From Fluviicola sp. (GTDB taxonomy: Bacteria; Bacteroidota; Bacteroidia; Flavobacteriales_D; Crocinitomicaceae), in NCBI RefSeq assembly GCF_039596395.1, contig NZ_JBCNJT010000001.1:965315-1029314 (forward strand): DNA of 64,000 bases. Reading direction: 5' to 3'. The number at the start of each line of letters is the position of its first letter. The first letter of the stretch is position 1. Both the position numbers and the translations under genes were made by a program. Of this stretch, positions 41,545 through 49,219 are shown one piece after another. Under the pieces are notes generated by a model. The model saw nothing but the letters and a program-made list of their open reading frames with translations, was not told the DNA's origin and searched no databases.

Positions 41545-42906
41545 ATGAAAGTTTATAACAACATATTGGAAACCATCGGGAATACGCCTTTGGTGAGATT
41601 GAACAAGCTGACCAAAAACTGTAAAGCAACCGTTTTAGCGAAAGTTGAAACAACCAACCCTGGCAACTCCGTGAAAGACCGCATGGCGGTAAAAATGATC
41701 GAGGACGCCGAGAAAAACGGATTGTTGAAACCGGGAGGAACCATCATCGAAGGAACTTCCGGGAATACAGGAATGGGACTGGCCCTGGCTGCTATCGTAA
41801 AAGGTTATAAGCTGATTTGTGTATTGAATGACAAACAGTCCAAAGAGAAAATGGATATTTTGCGTGCTGTTGGAGCTGAAGTAGTGGTTTGTCCTACTGC
41901 TGTTGAGCCTTCAGACCCGCGTTCCTATTATTCCGTTTCCAAAAGACTGGCAAAAGAAATCCCGAATTCCTGGTACGTAAACCAATACGATAACTTATCG
42001 AACCGTGTGGCTCATTACGAGCAAACAGGTCCTGAGATCTGGGAACAGACCGATGGAAAAGTAACGCACTTCATCGTTGGAGTAGGAACAGGAGGAACGA
42101 TTTCCGGAGTTGGAAAATATCTGAAAGAGAAAAACCCGAACATCAAGATTTGGGGAATTGATACGTACGGTTCTGTTTTCAAGAAATACAAGGAAACAGG
42201 GATTTTTGACGAAAACGAGATCTATCCGTATATCACCGAAGGAATCGGGGAGGACATTCTTCCGGCAAACGTGGATTTCGATGTGATCGATTTATTCGAA
42301 AAAGTAACCGATAAAGATGCAGCAATTTATACGCGCCGCCTGGCTCGTGAGGAAGGAATTTTCGTTGGAAACTCGGCAGGAGCAGCTATCGGTGGATTGT
42401 TGCAGTTGCAAGACCAGCTAACGGAAGATGATGTGGTAGTAGTTTTATTCCACGACCACGGAAGCCGTTATGTAGGTAAAATCTTCAACGACGACTGGAT
42501 GCGTGAACGTGGATTCCTGGAAGAAGAATTCAAAACGGCAGAAGATGTGATCGCGCGCCACGCGGATTTACCGTTGGTAACACTGTATTCGGAAGAATTG
42601 GTTTCACATGCGATCATGAAAATGCGTAAGTACAACATTTCTCAGATTCCTGTATTGAGAGACGGGGAATTAGTAGGTTCATTGAACGATTCCCAGGTTT
42701 ACCAGTTGCTGGTTGATAATCCGGCGTTGAGAGACACACCGATTTCGAAGATCATGCAGAAGCCTTTCCCGGTTGTTGCAGGGACAGCTAAACTGGAAGA
42801 TGTGGCGAAACTGATCAATGAGCAGACGCCTGCTGTGATTGTTGAGCGTGCAAACGGAGATAAGAAAATTCTTACTCGTCAGGACGTGATTGCTTCTCTT
42901 GCTTAA
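41545..42906 (+). CDS. cbs: Cystathionine beta-synthase with CBS domains
   Basis: 453 residues. The PLP domain has ILETIGNTPLVRLNKL, NPGNSVKDRMAVKMI (PLP lysine), EGTSGNTGMGLALAA and GVGTGGTISGVGKYLKE. A serine/homocysteine-type active site is seen in SAGAAIGG. The last about 120 residues form a pair of CBS motifs (SHAIMKMRKYNISQIPVLRDGELVGSL; DTPISKIMQKPFPVVA). This combination is cystathionine beta-synthase rather than cysteine synthase, although bacterial enzymes of this type can also make cysteine. It condenses serine and homocysteine, so it is the reverse-transsulfuration step to cysteine and complements the metX-metZ operon at 26-30 kb. Confidence 0.9.
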   Translation: MKVYNNILETIGNTPLVRLNKLTKNCKATVLAKVETTNPGNSVKDRMAVKMIEDAEKNGLLKPGGTIIEGTSGNTGMGLALAAIVKGYKLICVLNDKQSKEKMDILRAVGAEVVVCPTAVEPSDPRSYYSVSKRLAKEIPNSWYVNQYDNLSNRVAHYEQTGPEIWEQTDGKVTHFIVGVGTGGTISGVGKYLKEKNPNIKIWGIDTYGSVFKKYKETGIFDENEIYPYITEGIGEDILPANVDFDVIDLFEKVTDKDAAIYTRRLAREEGIFVGNSAGAAIGGLLQLQDQLTEDDVVVVLFHDHGSRYVGKIFNDDWMRERGFLEEEFKTAEDVIARHADLPLVTLYSEELVSHAIMKMRKYNISQIPVLRDGELVGSLNDSQVYQLLVDNPALRDTPISKIMQKPFPVVAGTAKLEDVAKLINEQTPAVIVERANGDKKILTRQDVIASLA

Positions 42907-42948
42907 GCAAGTCCTCGATTCTCACTCTCAAACTCACACTGTGAAAGA

Positions 42949-43734
42949 ATGAGTAAAAAGAACTATACAGATCAAATGCAGCGAACGGTGGAGATTACTT
43001 CCACCGTTTCGCGTATTATTTCATTGGTTCCTTCCCAAACGGAATTATTGGTGGATTTGGGCCTGCGCGAAAAGCTGGTTGGAATCACGAAGTTTTGTGT
43101 GCATCCCAAAGGGCTGAAAAAAGAAGTGCAGCTGATCGGCGGAACCAAGAATGTGAAGATTGACCTGGTACGTTCGTTGAATCCGGATTTGGTGATCGGG
43201 AACAAGGAAGAAAACAACCAGGCGGATATCGAAGCACTGGAAGAAATCCTTCCGACCTGGATGAGCGATATTTTCAATCTGGAAGATGCATTGGAAATGA
43301 TCGGGAGAGTAGGAGAGATCACCGGTACCACTGAAAAAGCGGAAGAAATTATTTCGACGATCCGCATGAATTTTTCCCGCCTGGAAAAGCATAAAAGCAG
43401 CGGAAAAAGCGTGTTGTACCTCATTTGGAAGAATCCTTACATTGCAGCCGGTCCGAATACGTTCATCGATGCGATGCTGACGACTTTGGGCTTTCAAAAT
43501 GCGATGCAAACGGAACGCTACCCGGAAGTGGAAATGACCGGTTTGAATCCGGATCTTATTTTCCTGAGTTCGGAACCTTATCCGTTTAAAGAAAAACACA
43601 TTGCGGAACTGCAAAATCAATTTCCGGAAAGCAAAGTCGTTCTTGTCGACGGAGAATATTTTTCCTGGTACGGTTCCAGACTAATTGAAGCTCCTGCTTA
43701 TTTTGCGAATTTGTTAAATCAGATCGAAGCCTGA
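42949..43734 (+). CDS. Helical-backbone metal-receptor / BtuF-like protein without signal peptide
   Basis: 261 residues. Periplasmic-binding-protein-like fold of the cobalamin/siderophore class (cluster A-II): TVSRIISLVPSQTELLVDLGLREKLVGITKFC, GGTKNVKIDLVRSLNPDLVIGNKEENNQADIEAL, MIGRVGEITGTTEKAEEII, NTFIDAMLTTLGFQNA, LNPDLIFLSSEPYPF. It lacks the usual signal peptide or lipobox: the N-terminus MSKKNYTDQMQ is hydrophilic. Pipelines often call this 'helical backbone metal receptor' or 'cobalamin-binding protein'. There is no ABC transporter next to it. The role is uncertain; a cytosolic metal-binding function is possible. It starts 42 bases after cbs. Confidence 0.8.
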   Translation: MSKKNYTDQMQRTVEITSTVSRIISLVPSQTELLVDLGLREKLVGITKFCVHPKGLKKEVQLIGGTKNVKIDLVRSLNPDLVIGNKEENNQADIEALEEILPTWMSDIFNLEDALEMIGRVGEITGTTEKAEEIISTIRMNFSRLEKHKSSGKSVLYLIWKNPYIAAGPNTFIDAMLTTLGFQNAMQTERYPEVEMTGLNPDLIFLSSEPYPFKEKHIAELQNQFPESKVVLVDGEYFSWYGSRLIEAPAYFANLLNQIEA

Positions 43735-43788
43735 AAAGATTGAGAAGGAAGTATTAAATTTATGCTTGCATATCTATTTTTACTTACC

Positions 43789-44232
43789 ATGAAAAGATCA
43801 TTCTTTACCTTCATTTTCTTTGCCCTAGTGTCTTTGGTTTCTGTTTCGTTCAAAGCACCGTCATACCATACAATTACCATTAAAGTGACCAATATCCGGA
43901 ATAGCAAAGGAAATATGCAGCTTCAAATCTTCCGCAATGCAGAAAATTACAACAAAGGATTGGCTTGGAAAGTAAAGATTGTGGATAAGGGTGAGATGAA
44001 AAACAATACGCTTACCTGCACTTTTACCGGAATTGAAGAAGGAGAGTATGGAATAGCTCTGCTGGATGATGAAAACAAGAACAAGGAAATGGATTACACC
44101 ATGTTCATGCCTGATGAAGGATTCGGATTCGCTGATTATTATCACAGTGGCTGGAGCAAACCCAAATTTGACCAATTCAAGTTTACCTTAAAGGACGATA
44201 AATCGATGACGGCAAAACTGCGTTACGTGTAA
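43789..44232 (+). CDS. Secreted DUF2141 protein
   Basis: 147 residues from ATG 43789. The leader KRSFFTFIFFALVSLVSVSFKAP is a signal peptide; the extension to 43762 is not needed. The DUF2141 domain shows HTITIKVTNIRNSKGNMQLQIFRNAENY, FTGIEEGEYGIALLDDENKNKEMDY and GFGFADYYHSGWSKPKFDQFKFTL. Family members are secreted beta-sandwich proteins of unknown function in Bacteroidota. It is convergent with the next gene, with adjacent stop codons. Confidence 0.85.
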   Translation: MKRSFFTFIFFALVSLVSVSFKAPSYHTITIKVTNIRNSKGNMQLQIFRNAENYNKGLAWKVKIVDKGEMKNNTLTCTFTGIEEGEYGIALLDDENKNKEMDYTMFMPDEGFGFADYYHSGWSKPKFDQFKFTLKDDKSMTAKLRYV

Positions 44233-45582
44233 TTACTGCTCGAAAAACGGCATTCCGCTTATCATCTTGGTCATTTCGTGAAGCGGGTGCTTGTCTTTCT
44301 TGAAATTGATCTTGCCTTTAATCTTATACAGATTACCTTTTTTAGGTTTGATCTCAATGTCGATAGATTCTGAGCTTTTCAGGAAATCATTGAACGCTTT
44401 AACCGGCCCCATATTCTCGATAAACGCAGTCACAAAAGTACTCCCGTAAATCTTGGTGGATTTTTCCAAATGACCTTTGATGAAGAACACATCATTTCCG
44501 GAATAAGGAATCACAGCATCCGGATTCACACCGATGAAATAAGTCGTTGCAGAAAGCTGCTTCAAATGAAAAATCGTATTCCCGAAGTTTAGCGTCAGGT
44601 TTGGCCTGCGCACCGATTCCGGAAATGCCTGCCACAGGTCTTCAACCTTACAGGCGTGTTTCGACTGGATGATCAGGTCCATGACGGGAGTCGGTAAAAA
44701 ACCGATGATGCTCGGAAGACTGTCTTTCGGATCTTCCAGGTAAGTTCCTTTGAAATCTACCGCATAAGCTTCAATATCCTTGAAATGCGGAAGTCCTTCC
44801 GGTAAGAAATTCAATAGCGTATCCGGCAATGCTTCAGGGATAAACCGGGAGTAGATGTATACACCTTCCGATTTCAGGCCGAACTTCAGATTGGCATGCA
44901 GGTTTTTCGGATAGGTAATTTCACCTTCCAGGTTGATCGATTTATCCTGGTGCTGAATCGATAAATTCATCGAGGAAAAACCGCTTTTGGCAGGGAGTTT
45001 TTTGACATTCAATGCAATGAATTCATTCTTTTCAGAAGCTGCTTTTTCAAGTTCCCGGAACGGTTGATTCAGAATGTCTGCAAGTACTTTTTCCAGTGCT
45101 GCGCGGTCTTTCTTTCCCTTGATCTGCTGGATAAATACTCCGCAATGACCCAAAGCTTTTCCGGCCTGGTTGGCTTTGCAGTAAGCAGGAATGTTATTGT
45201 TGAATGCTTCGGCATCACGTGTTTGTACGGCAATCAATAAATAGGTTTTGTGATCCCGTTCGATGCTGTAAAGCACAATGTCTTCCTGTGGATCAATACG
45301 CAGCGATTTTTTATCGGAATCACTGTTTAAATTCCTGTTGATCAGTTCGCGCACTTTTGTAATGAAAGCATCGTCCTTTTCCGTAAACAGCGTATTGTAA
45401 ACTTCGGTCTTTACAAAAGATTCGGCATCCAGTCTCAGCACCCAACCGGCATCATCCGGGATAGGAACAAGCGGATTGTCCTGGTGATTGGAAAGAATGT
45501 TCAGGCAAATAAAAATCAGTAAACTGGAGGCTGTAAGCAGCACTACAAGGAAGGCAGCATAAAAGCGTTTTTTTATTTGCAT
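44233..45582 (-). CDS. Membrane-anchored hypothetical protein
   Basis: 449 residues with one N-terminal membrane helix (RFYAAFLVVLLTASSLLIFICLNIL) and a large extracytoplasmic region. Features include IPDDAGWVLRLDAESFV near the start, YLLIAVQTRDAEAFNNNIP, EDIEAYAVDFKGTYLEDPKDSLPSIIGFLP and INFKKDKHPLHEMTKMISG. The domain order is consistent with a DUF4836/DUF3352-type 'protein of unknown function'; I cannot assign it firmly. A TACCTTTA box, one base off the -7 consensus, lies 4 bases before the ATG. Its upstream neighbour plsC is divergent. Confidence 0.7.
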   Translation of the reverse strand: MQIKKRFYAAFLVVLLTASSLLIFICLNILSNHQDNPLVPIPDDAGWVLRLDAESFVKTEVYNTLFTEKDDAFITKVRELINRNLNSDSDKKSLRIDPQEDIVLYSIERDHKTYLLIAVQTRDAEAFNNNIPAYCKANQAGKALGHCGVFIQQIKGKKDRAALEKVLADILNQPFRELEKAASEKNEFIALNVKKLPAKSGFSSMNLSIQHQDKSINLEGEITYPKNLHANLKFGLKSEGVYIYSRFIPEALPDTLLNFLPEGLPHFKDIEAYAVDFKGTYLEDPKDSLPSIIGFLPTPVMDLIIQSKHACKVEDLWQAFPESVRRPNLTLNFGNTIFHLKQLSATTYFIGVNPDAVIPYSGNDVFFIKGHLEKSTKIYGSTFVTAFIENMGPVKAFNDFLKSSESIDIEIKPKKGNLYKIKGKINFKKDKHPLHEMTKMISGMPFFEQ

Positions 45583-45611
45583 GGCATAAAGGTAATTTTT
45601 TATTGAAATTG

Positions 45612-45619
45612 TAACTTTG
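45612..45619 (+). promoter_or_regulatory. -7 box abutting the plsC start
   Basis: TAACTTTG ends 4 bases before the ATG at 45624, predicting a leaderless transcript. Confidence 0.55.
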
Positions 45620-45623
45620 TTTC

Positions 45624-46175
45624 ATGGGAAAATTCTTTTTCTGGATACTTAAGCTATTCGGTTGGAAAATAGATAGTCATAGTCCGGATGGTATTAACAA
45701 GGCCGTTGTAGTTGTTGGACCGCATACTTCCAACTGGGATTTTGTGATAGGTAAGATGGCCTTTGCGCACTACAAAGTGAATGCGAAATTTTTGATCAAA
45801 AAGGATTTGTTCTTCTTTCCGCTGGGCCCGATCCTGAAGGCGATGGGAGGAATTCCGGTCGACCGGAAGAAAAACAACAACATCACGGAGCAGGCGGTGA
45901 ATATCTTCAAAAACAACGAAAAATGCTTTTTGGTATTTACCCCGGAAGGAACAAGAAGCTATCAGCCTCACTGGAAAAAAGGGTTTTATTACATCGCACA
46001 GAACGCCGGTGTTCCGATCTACATTGCTTACATCGATTACAAACGCAAAATCGGAGGTTTCCATTCCCTGTTTATTCCAACAGGAGATGTGGATGCAGAT
46101 ATCAAGTACATCAAGAATATTTTATCGGAATACACGGGGAAAGTTCCCGAAAACGGTATTCGAAAACAGGACTGA
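45624..46175 (+). CDS. 1-acyl-sn-glycerol-3-phosphate acyltransferase-like protein
   Basis: 183 residues. The PlsC family HX4D motif is in GPHTSNWDFVIGKM near residue 33. The second motif is the stretch PLGPILKAMGGIPVDRKKN, and the third, VFTPEGTRS, binds glycerol phosphate. It acylates lysophosphatidic acid or an aminolipid at the membrane. At 183 residues it is a short member, similar to the Bacteroidota relatives that act on lipids such as those of the ornithine type. One base separates it from the HipA-like kinase gene's ATG region, so they may be cotranscribed. Confidence 0.87.
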   Translation: MGKFFFWILKLFGWKIDSHSPDGINKAVVVVGPHTSNWDFVIGKMAFAHYKVNAKFLIKKDLFFFPLGPILKAMGGIPVDRKKNNNITEQAVNIFKNNEKCFLVFTPEGTRSYQPHWKKGFYYIAQNAGVPIYIAYIDYKRKIGGFHSLFIPTGDVDADIKYIKNILSEYTGKVPENGIRKQD

Positions 46176-46177
46176 GC

Positions 46178-46966
46178 ATGTCAGAATTTTTAAGAACGGT
46201 AAACGTAACCCGCTATATTTCTCCGCTGAGAGAAGGAGGGTCGCTTCCTGCATTGGTAGATGCCGATGACGATTTCAAGTACGTGTTGAAATTCCGGGGA
46301 GCCGGACATGGTGTAAAAGCATTGATTTCCGAGTTTTTGGGCGGTGAAATTGCCCGCATGCTCGGATTCAAAGTTCCGGAGCTGGTTTTTGTAAACCTGG
46401 ACGAAGATTTCGGTCGTTCGGAAGCGGATGAGGAAATCCAGGATTTACTGCGTGCCAGCCACGGACTGAATTTGGGGCTTCATTTCCTGACTGGAGCAAT
46501 CACCTTTGACCCGGTAGTGACAAAAGTCGACGAAGAAACAGCTTCACGCATTGTTTGGCTGGATGCTTTTATTACGAACATCGACCGTACTTTCCGCAAT
46601 ACCAATATGCTGATCTGGAAGAAAGAGTTGTGGCTGATCGATCACGGAGCCTCTTTTTATTTTCACCATACCTGGGAAAATTGGGAGAAAACCGCCCAAA
46701 GTAACTTCCTGTATGTGAAAGACCATGTATTGCTGCCACAAGCTTCCAAAATGGACGAAGCGGACGCATTCGCACATACCAGGCTGAATGAGGAAAAGTT
46801 GCATGCCTTGGTTGACGCACTTCCGGAATCCTGGCTGATCTGGGAAGACCTCGACGCCACACCGGAAGAAATCAAGCAAGTGTATAAGAAGTTCTTAAGC
46901 ATCCGCCTGAAGAACTCCGTGAATTTTGTAAACGAAGCTAAAAATGCCCGAAATGTTCTTATATGA
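46178..46966 (+). CDS. HipA-family kinase (stand-alone, short)
   Basis: 262 residues from ATG 46178, 2 bases after plsC. The frame extends to 45923 but that would overlap plsC by 250 bases. HipA-type kinase signs are YVLKFRGAGHGVKALISEFLGGEIARMLGF (nucleotide side), the catalytic segment DAFITNIDRTFRNTNMLIW and ELWLIDHGASFYFHH. It lacks the HipB-interacting N-terminal domain of canonical HipA (about 440 residues). A tRNA-synthetase-type target would fit the HipA precedent but is unproven. The next gene (DUF3037) overlaps by 23 bases; HipA-like/DUF3037 pairs recur in bacteria and may form one system. Confidence 0.85.
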   Translation: MSEFLRTVNVTRYISPLREGGSLPALVDADDDFKYVLKFRGAGHGVKALISEFLGGEIARMLGFKVPELVFVNLDEDFGRSEADEEIQDLLRASHGLNLGLHFLTGAITFDPVVTKVDEETASRIVWLDAFITNIDRTFRNTNMLIWKKELWLIDHGASFYFHHTWENWEKTAQSNFLYVKDHVLLPQASKMDEADAFAHTRLNEEKLHALVDALPESWLIWEDLDATPEEIKQVYKKFLSIRLKNSVNFVNEAKNARNVLI

Positions 46967-47327
46967 ATATGCTGTAATTCGCCTGGTACCGCAGGTAGAG
47001 CGCGAAGAATTCATCAACGTGGGCATCATTTTGTTCTCGAAAAAACAAAAGTTCATCCGGACAAAGATTGTACTTCCCGAAGAACGGTTGAAGCTGTTTA
47101 AATGCGAAATGGATCTGGACCAGATCAAAGCAAACCTGCAGGCTTTTGAGCTGATCAGTGCCGGTTCGAAAGCCGGTGGGCCGATTGCCTGCGAAGAATT
47201 GCCGGAACGTTTTCGCTGGCTGACAGCTGTGAGAAGTTCGATTATCCAGACATCGCGCCCGCATCCGGGAAAAACGACTGATCTGGAGAGAGAGGTGGAG
47301 CGGTTGTTTTTGGAATACGTAGATTAA
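46944..47327 (+). CDS. DUF3037 protein, partner of the HipA-like kinase
   Basis: 127 residues: FLYEYAVIRLVPQVEREEFINVGIILFSKKQKFI is the DUF3037 signature, followed by LKLFKCEMDLDQIKANLQAFELI and RFRWLTAVRSSIIQTSRPHPG. The family is widespread and of unknown function, and commonly accompanies the short HipA-like kinase. The start overlaps the kinase 3' end by 23 bases, so the ratio of products is probably fixed by coupling. No signal peptide or membrane segment. A bidirectional hairpin follows at 47348. Confidence 0.85.
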   Translation: MPEMFLYEYAVIRLVPQVEREEFINVGIILFSKKQKFIRTKIVLPEERLKLFKCEMDLDQIKANLQAFELISAGSKAGGPIACEELPERFRWLTAVRSSIIQTSRPHPGKTTDLEREVERLFLEYVD

Positions 47328-47347
47328 TGATCAATGATCAATAGAAT

Positions 47348-47379
47348 AATTATCAAGAAGAGGATTTATCTTGATAATT
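47348..47379. terminator. Hairpin between convergent genes
   Basis: AATTATCAAGA (47348-47358) pairs with TCTTGATAATT (47369-47379) around a 10-base loop, with further TGATCAAT/ATTGATCA pairing outside. It lies between the convergent DUF3037 and DUF5522 genes; the T/A content permits termination on both strands but the U-tracts are weak. Confidence 0.5.
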
Positions 47380-47408
47380 GATCATTAAGGAATTGATAGT
47401 TTGCTCAA

Positions 47409-47594
47409 TTATTTCCGAAAAGAATCCGTTTTCTTATCATACCCGTAAGGGCAATGCCTGCAGCCGCTTTTGCAGCAATGGCCACGTTTCAAATGGTACT
47501 TTTCCGTAAAAACAATGTAACCTTCCGGGGTATAATAAAAGTCTTCCGGATCTAAACCATTATTTTTGGGGAGCGGACGAAAATCATCATTCAT
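47409..47594 (-). CDS. DUF5522 small Cys-rich protein
   Basis: 61 residues: LDPEDFYYTPEGYIVFTEKYHLKRGHCCKSGCRHCPYGY is the DUF5522 signature, with Cys spaced CC-x3-C-x2-C that could bind a metal. Function unknown. A TAATTTTG box lies 4 bases before the ATG. It is divergent from the PLP deaminase gene with a 20-base gap. Confidence 0.88.
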   Translation of the reverse strand: MNDDFRPLPKNNGLDPEDFYYTPEGYIVFTEKYHLKRGHCCKSGCRHCPYGYDKKTDSFRK

Positions 47595-47598
47595 AACA

Positions 47599-47606
47599 CA
47601 AAATTA
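47599..47606 (-). promoter_or_regulatory. -7 box abutting the DUF5522 start
   Basis: Minus-strand TAATTTTG ends 4 bases before the ATG at 47594, predicting a leaderless transcript. Confidence 0.5.
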
Positions 47607-47614
47607 CGCATTTC

Positions 47615-48517
47615 ATGGAGCTCTTCGATACATCCCTTTCCATTTTACAGGAAATCAAACTGGACCCTCAGCAATTCAGGAACGTGCGCCTGCTTGTAAA
47701 GCGTGATGATCTGATCCATCCGGAAGTATCGGGGAACAAGTGGCGAAAACTGAAGTATAACCTGGAATTGGCCATGTATCAGAAAAAAGATGGGATTCTG
47801 ACTTTTGGCGGTGCTTATTCGAATCATTTACTGGCGGTGGCTGCGGCTTGTCAGTTGGCGGGATTGCAGTCTATAGGTGTCGTACGGGGAGAAGAACTGA
47901 CTGCCGATAGCAATGAAAACCTGAAGCGCTGTGCGGCCCTGGGAATGGAATTACTCTTTGTTTCGCGGGAATCTTACGACGAACGCAACGAGAAAAGTTG
48001 CCAGGAAGGCTGGAAAGAAGCACATCCTCATTTTTTACTCGTTCCGGAAGGCGGTTCCAATTATTACGGAATCGTGGGCTGCCAGGAAATAGGGAAAGAG
48101 CTTCCGGCTGAAACCGACCATTTGTTTGTAGCGCAAGGGACAACGACAACCAGTTGTGGTTTGCTGCTGGGATCGGATGAAAAAACAAAATTGCACGTAG
48201 TTCCTGCATTGAAAGGATTTGATGCAATTGCTGAAATGCGAAAACAGCTTTATCCGGTACTGCTCGACGAAGAAACAATGAACGAATACATGGACCGGGT
48301 AGTGGTGCATCCGGAAGCACATTTCGGAGGTTATGGAAAATGGACCCCGGAACTGCTTGATTTTATGGAGATGTGCCGGAAAGAATACGGTCTGCCGCTG
48401 GATAAGATTTATACGGGAAAAGCGTTTCATGCACTGATGGAATGGCTGAAAGCACAGGATTTCCAAACACTGCAAACGGTTGTTTTCCTGCATACGGGCG
48501 GGCTGCAAAATGGGTGA
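47615..48517 (+). CDS. 1-aminocyclopropane-1-carboxylate deaminase / D-cysteine desulfhydrase-like
   Basis: 300 residues, PLP fold II. The lysine region is VKRDDLIHPEVSGNKWRKLKYNLE, followed by ILTFGGAYSNHLLAVAAACQLAGLQSIGVVRGEE, LLVPEGGSNYYGIVGCQEIG and FVAQGTTTTSCGLLLG. These resemble D-cysteine desulfhydrase (DcyD) and ACC deaminase; the two cannot be separated here, though D-cysteine desulfhydrase is the more common role in bacteria. The product would be pyruvate, sulfide and ammonia from D-cysteine. The last base of the TGA stop lies inside the arm of a 25-bp inverted repeat. Confidence 0.87.
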   Translation: MELFDTSLSILQEIKLDPQQFRNVRLLVKRDDLIHPEVSGNKWRKLKYNLELAMYQKKDGILTFGGAYSNHLLAVAAACQLAGLQSIGVVRGEELTADSNENLKRCAALGMELLFVSRESYDERNEKSCQEGWKEAHPHFLLVPEGGSNYYGIVGCQEIGKELPAETDHLFVAQGTTTTSCGLLLGSDEKTKLHVVPALKGFDAIAEMRKQLYPVLLDEETMNEYMDRVVVHPEAHFGGYGKWTPELLDFMEMCRKEYGLPLDKIYTGKAFHALMEWLKAQDFQTLQTVVFLHTGGLQNG

Positions 48518-48590
48518 CTTCGACTCCGCTCAGCCACCCTGAAAAATTGTAACTTATGTGACGAAGGTGGCTGAGCGGAGTCGAAGTCAC
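48514..48590. repeat. Perfect 25-bp inverted repeat supplying both stop codons
   Basis: Left arm 48514-48538 begins GTGACTTCGACTCCGCTCAG; right arm 48566-48590 is its exact complement, with a 27-base spacer. The TGA at 48515-48517 stops the plus gene and, on the minus strand, TGA at 48587-48589 stops the oxidoreductase. The word CTGAGCGGAGTCGAAG resembles a motif that I know from intergenic positions in Bacteroidota genomes. It can form a bidirectional terminator hairpin. Confidence 0.9.
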
Positions 48591-49165
48591 TGACGTCTTC
48601 CCCAATTTTCTGTTTTTTGAAGCCACTTTTCCCGCATTTCAGGCTTCGAGTTCCGGATAATCCCGATGTAACTCACTTTGACCGGTTTGATTCCGCAAAA
48701 TTTCAGGACAGAACGTTTTAACTGGTTCACACTTGGTCTTCGGAATACTAACCGATAAAATAGTGCAGGCTGATCCAACGTGGTGATAATATGGGCTGTT
48801 TTTCCCTTTAAAAGTTTATCCCAGAACGGAGAATTCTCCCGGTATTGAAAAGCAAAACCCGGTAGGAACAACCGATCAATGAATCCTTTGGTAATGGCAG
48901 GAAGTCCGCCCCACCACACAGGGTGGATCCAAACCAAGTGTTCCGCCCATTGAATTTTCTCCCACGCTTCCAGCAGGTCCGGTTCCAGTTCCGTGCGTTT
49001 CTGATAACCGAATTGCAGGTTCGGATTAAAATCCAGGTCGGCGATGACGATTTCTTTCACTTCTGCTCCCGAACTCAAAGCTCCTTTCCGGTAAGCTTCT
49101 GCAATTCCGAAATTGAAAGAATGGGTATTCGGATGTCCGTTTATGATTAAAATTTTTTGGCTCAT
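48587..49165 (-). CDS. NAD(P)H-dependent oxidoreductase of the flavodoxin fold (KefF/MdaB-like)
   Basis: 192 residues. Flavodoxin-like: ILIINGHPNTHSFNFGIAEAYRKGA (FMN phosphate loop), LVWIHPVWWGGLPAITKGFIDRLFLPGFAF, and ITTLDQPALFYRLVF. It is of the quinone-reductase/KefF kind and is predicted to reduce quinones with two electrons. It is 54 bases downstream of the Crp-type regulator, so the two may be an operon. Its stop lies in the 25-bp inverted repeat; the last residues, ENWGRRQ, precede it. Confidence 0.88.
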   Translation of the reverse strand: MSQKILIINGHPNTHSFNFGIAEAYRKGALSSGAEVKEIVIADLDFNPNLQFGYQKRTELEPDLLEAWEKIQWAEHLVWIHPVWWGGLPAITKGFIDRLFLPGFAFQYRENSPFWDKLLKGKTAHIITTLDQPALFYRLVFRRPSVNQLKRSVLKFCGIKPVKVSYIGIIRNSKPEMREKWLQKTENWGRRQ

Positions 49166-49180
49166 ACTTGTTTTTTAAGC

Positions 49181-49188
49181 AAAGCTAC
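49181..49188 (-). promoter_or_regulatory. -7-like box before the oxidoreductase
   Basis: Minus-strand TAGCTTTG lies 15 bases before the ATG at 49165, suggesting a promoter separate from that of the upstream Crp-type gene. Confidence 0.4.
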
Positions 49189-49219
49189 AAGCAAGCGAAA
49201 CTCAAAAAAAGGACATTTG

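Noticed and set aside
45923-46177. N-terminal extension of the HipA-like kinase
   Set aside because: Would overlap plsC by about 250 bases and has no domain similarity; ATG 46178 fits.
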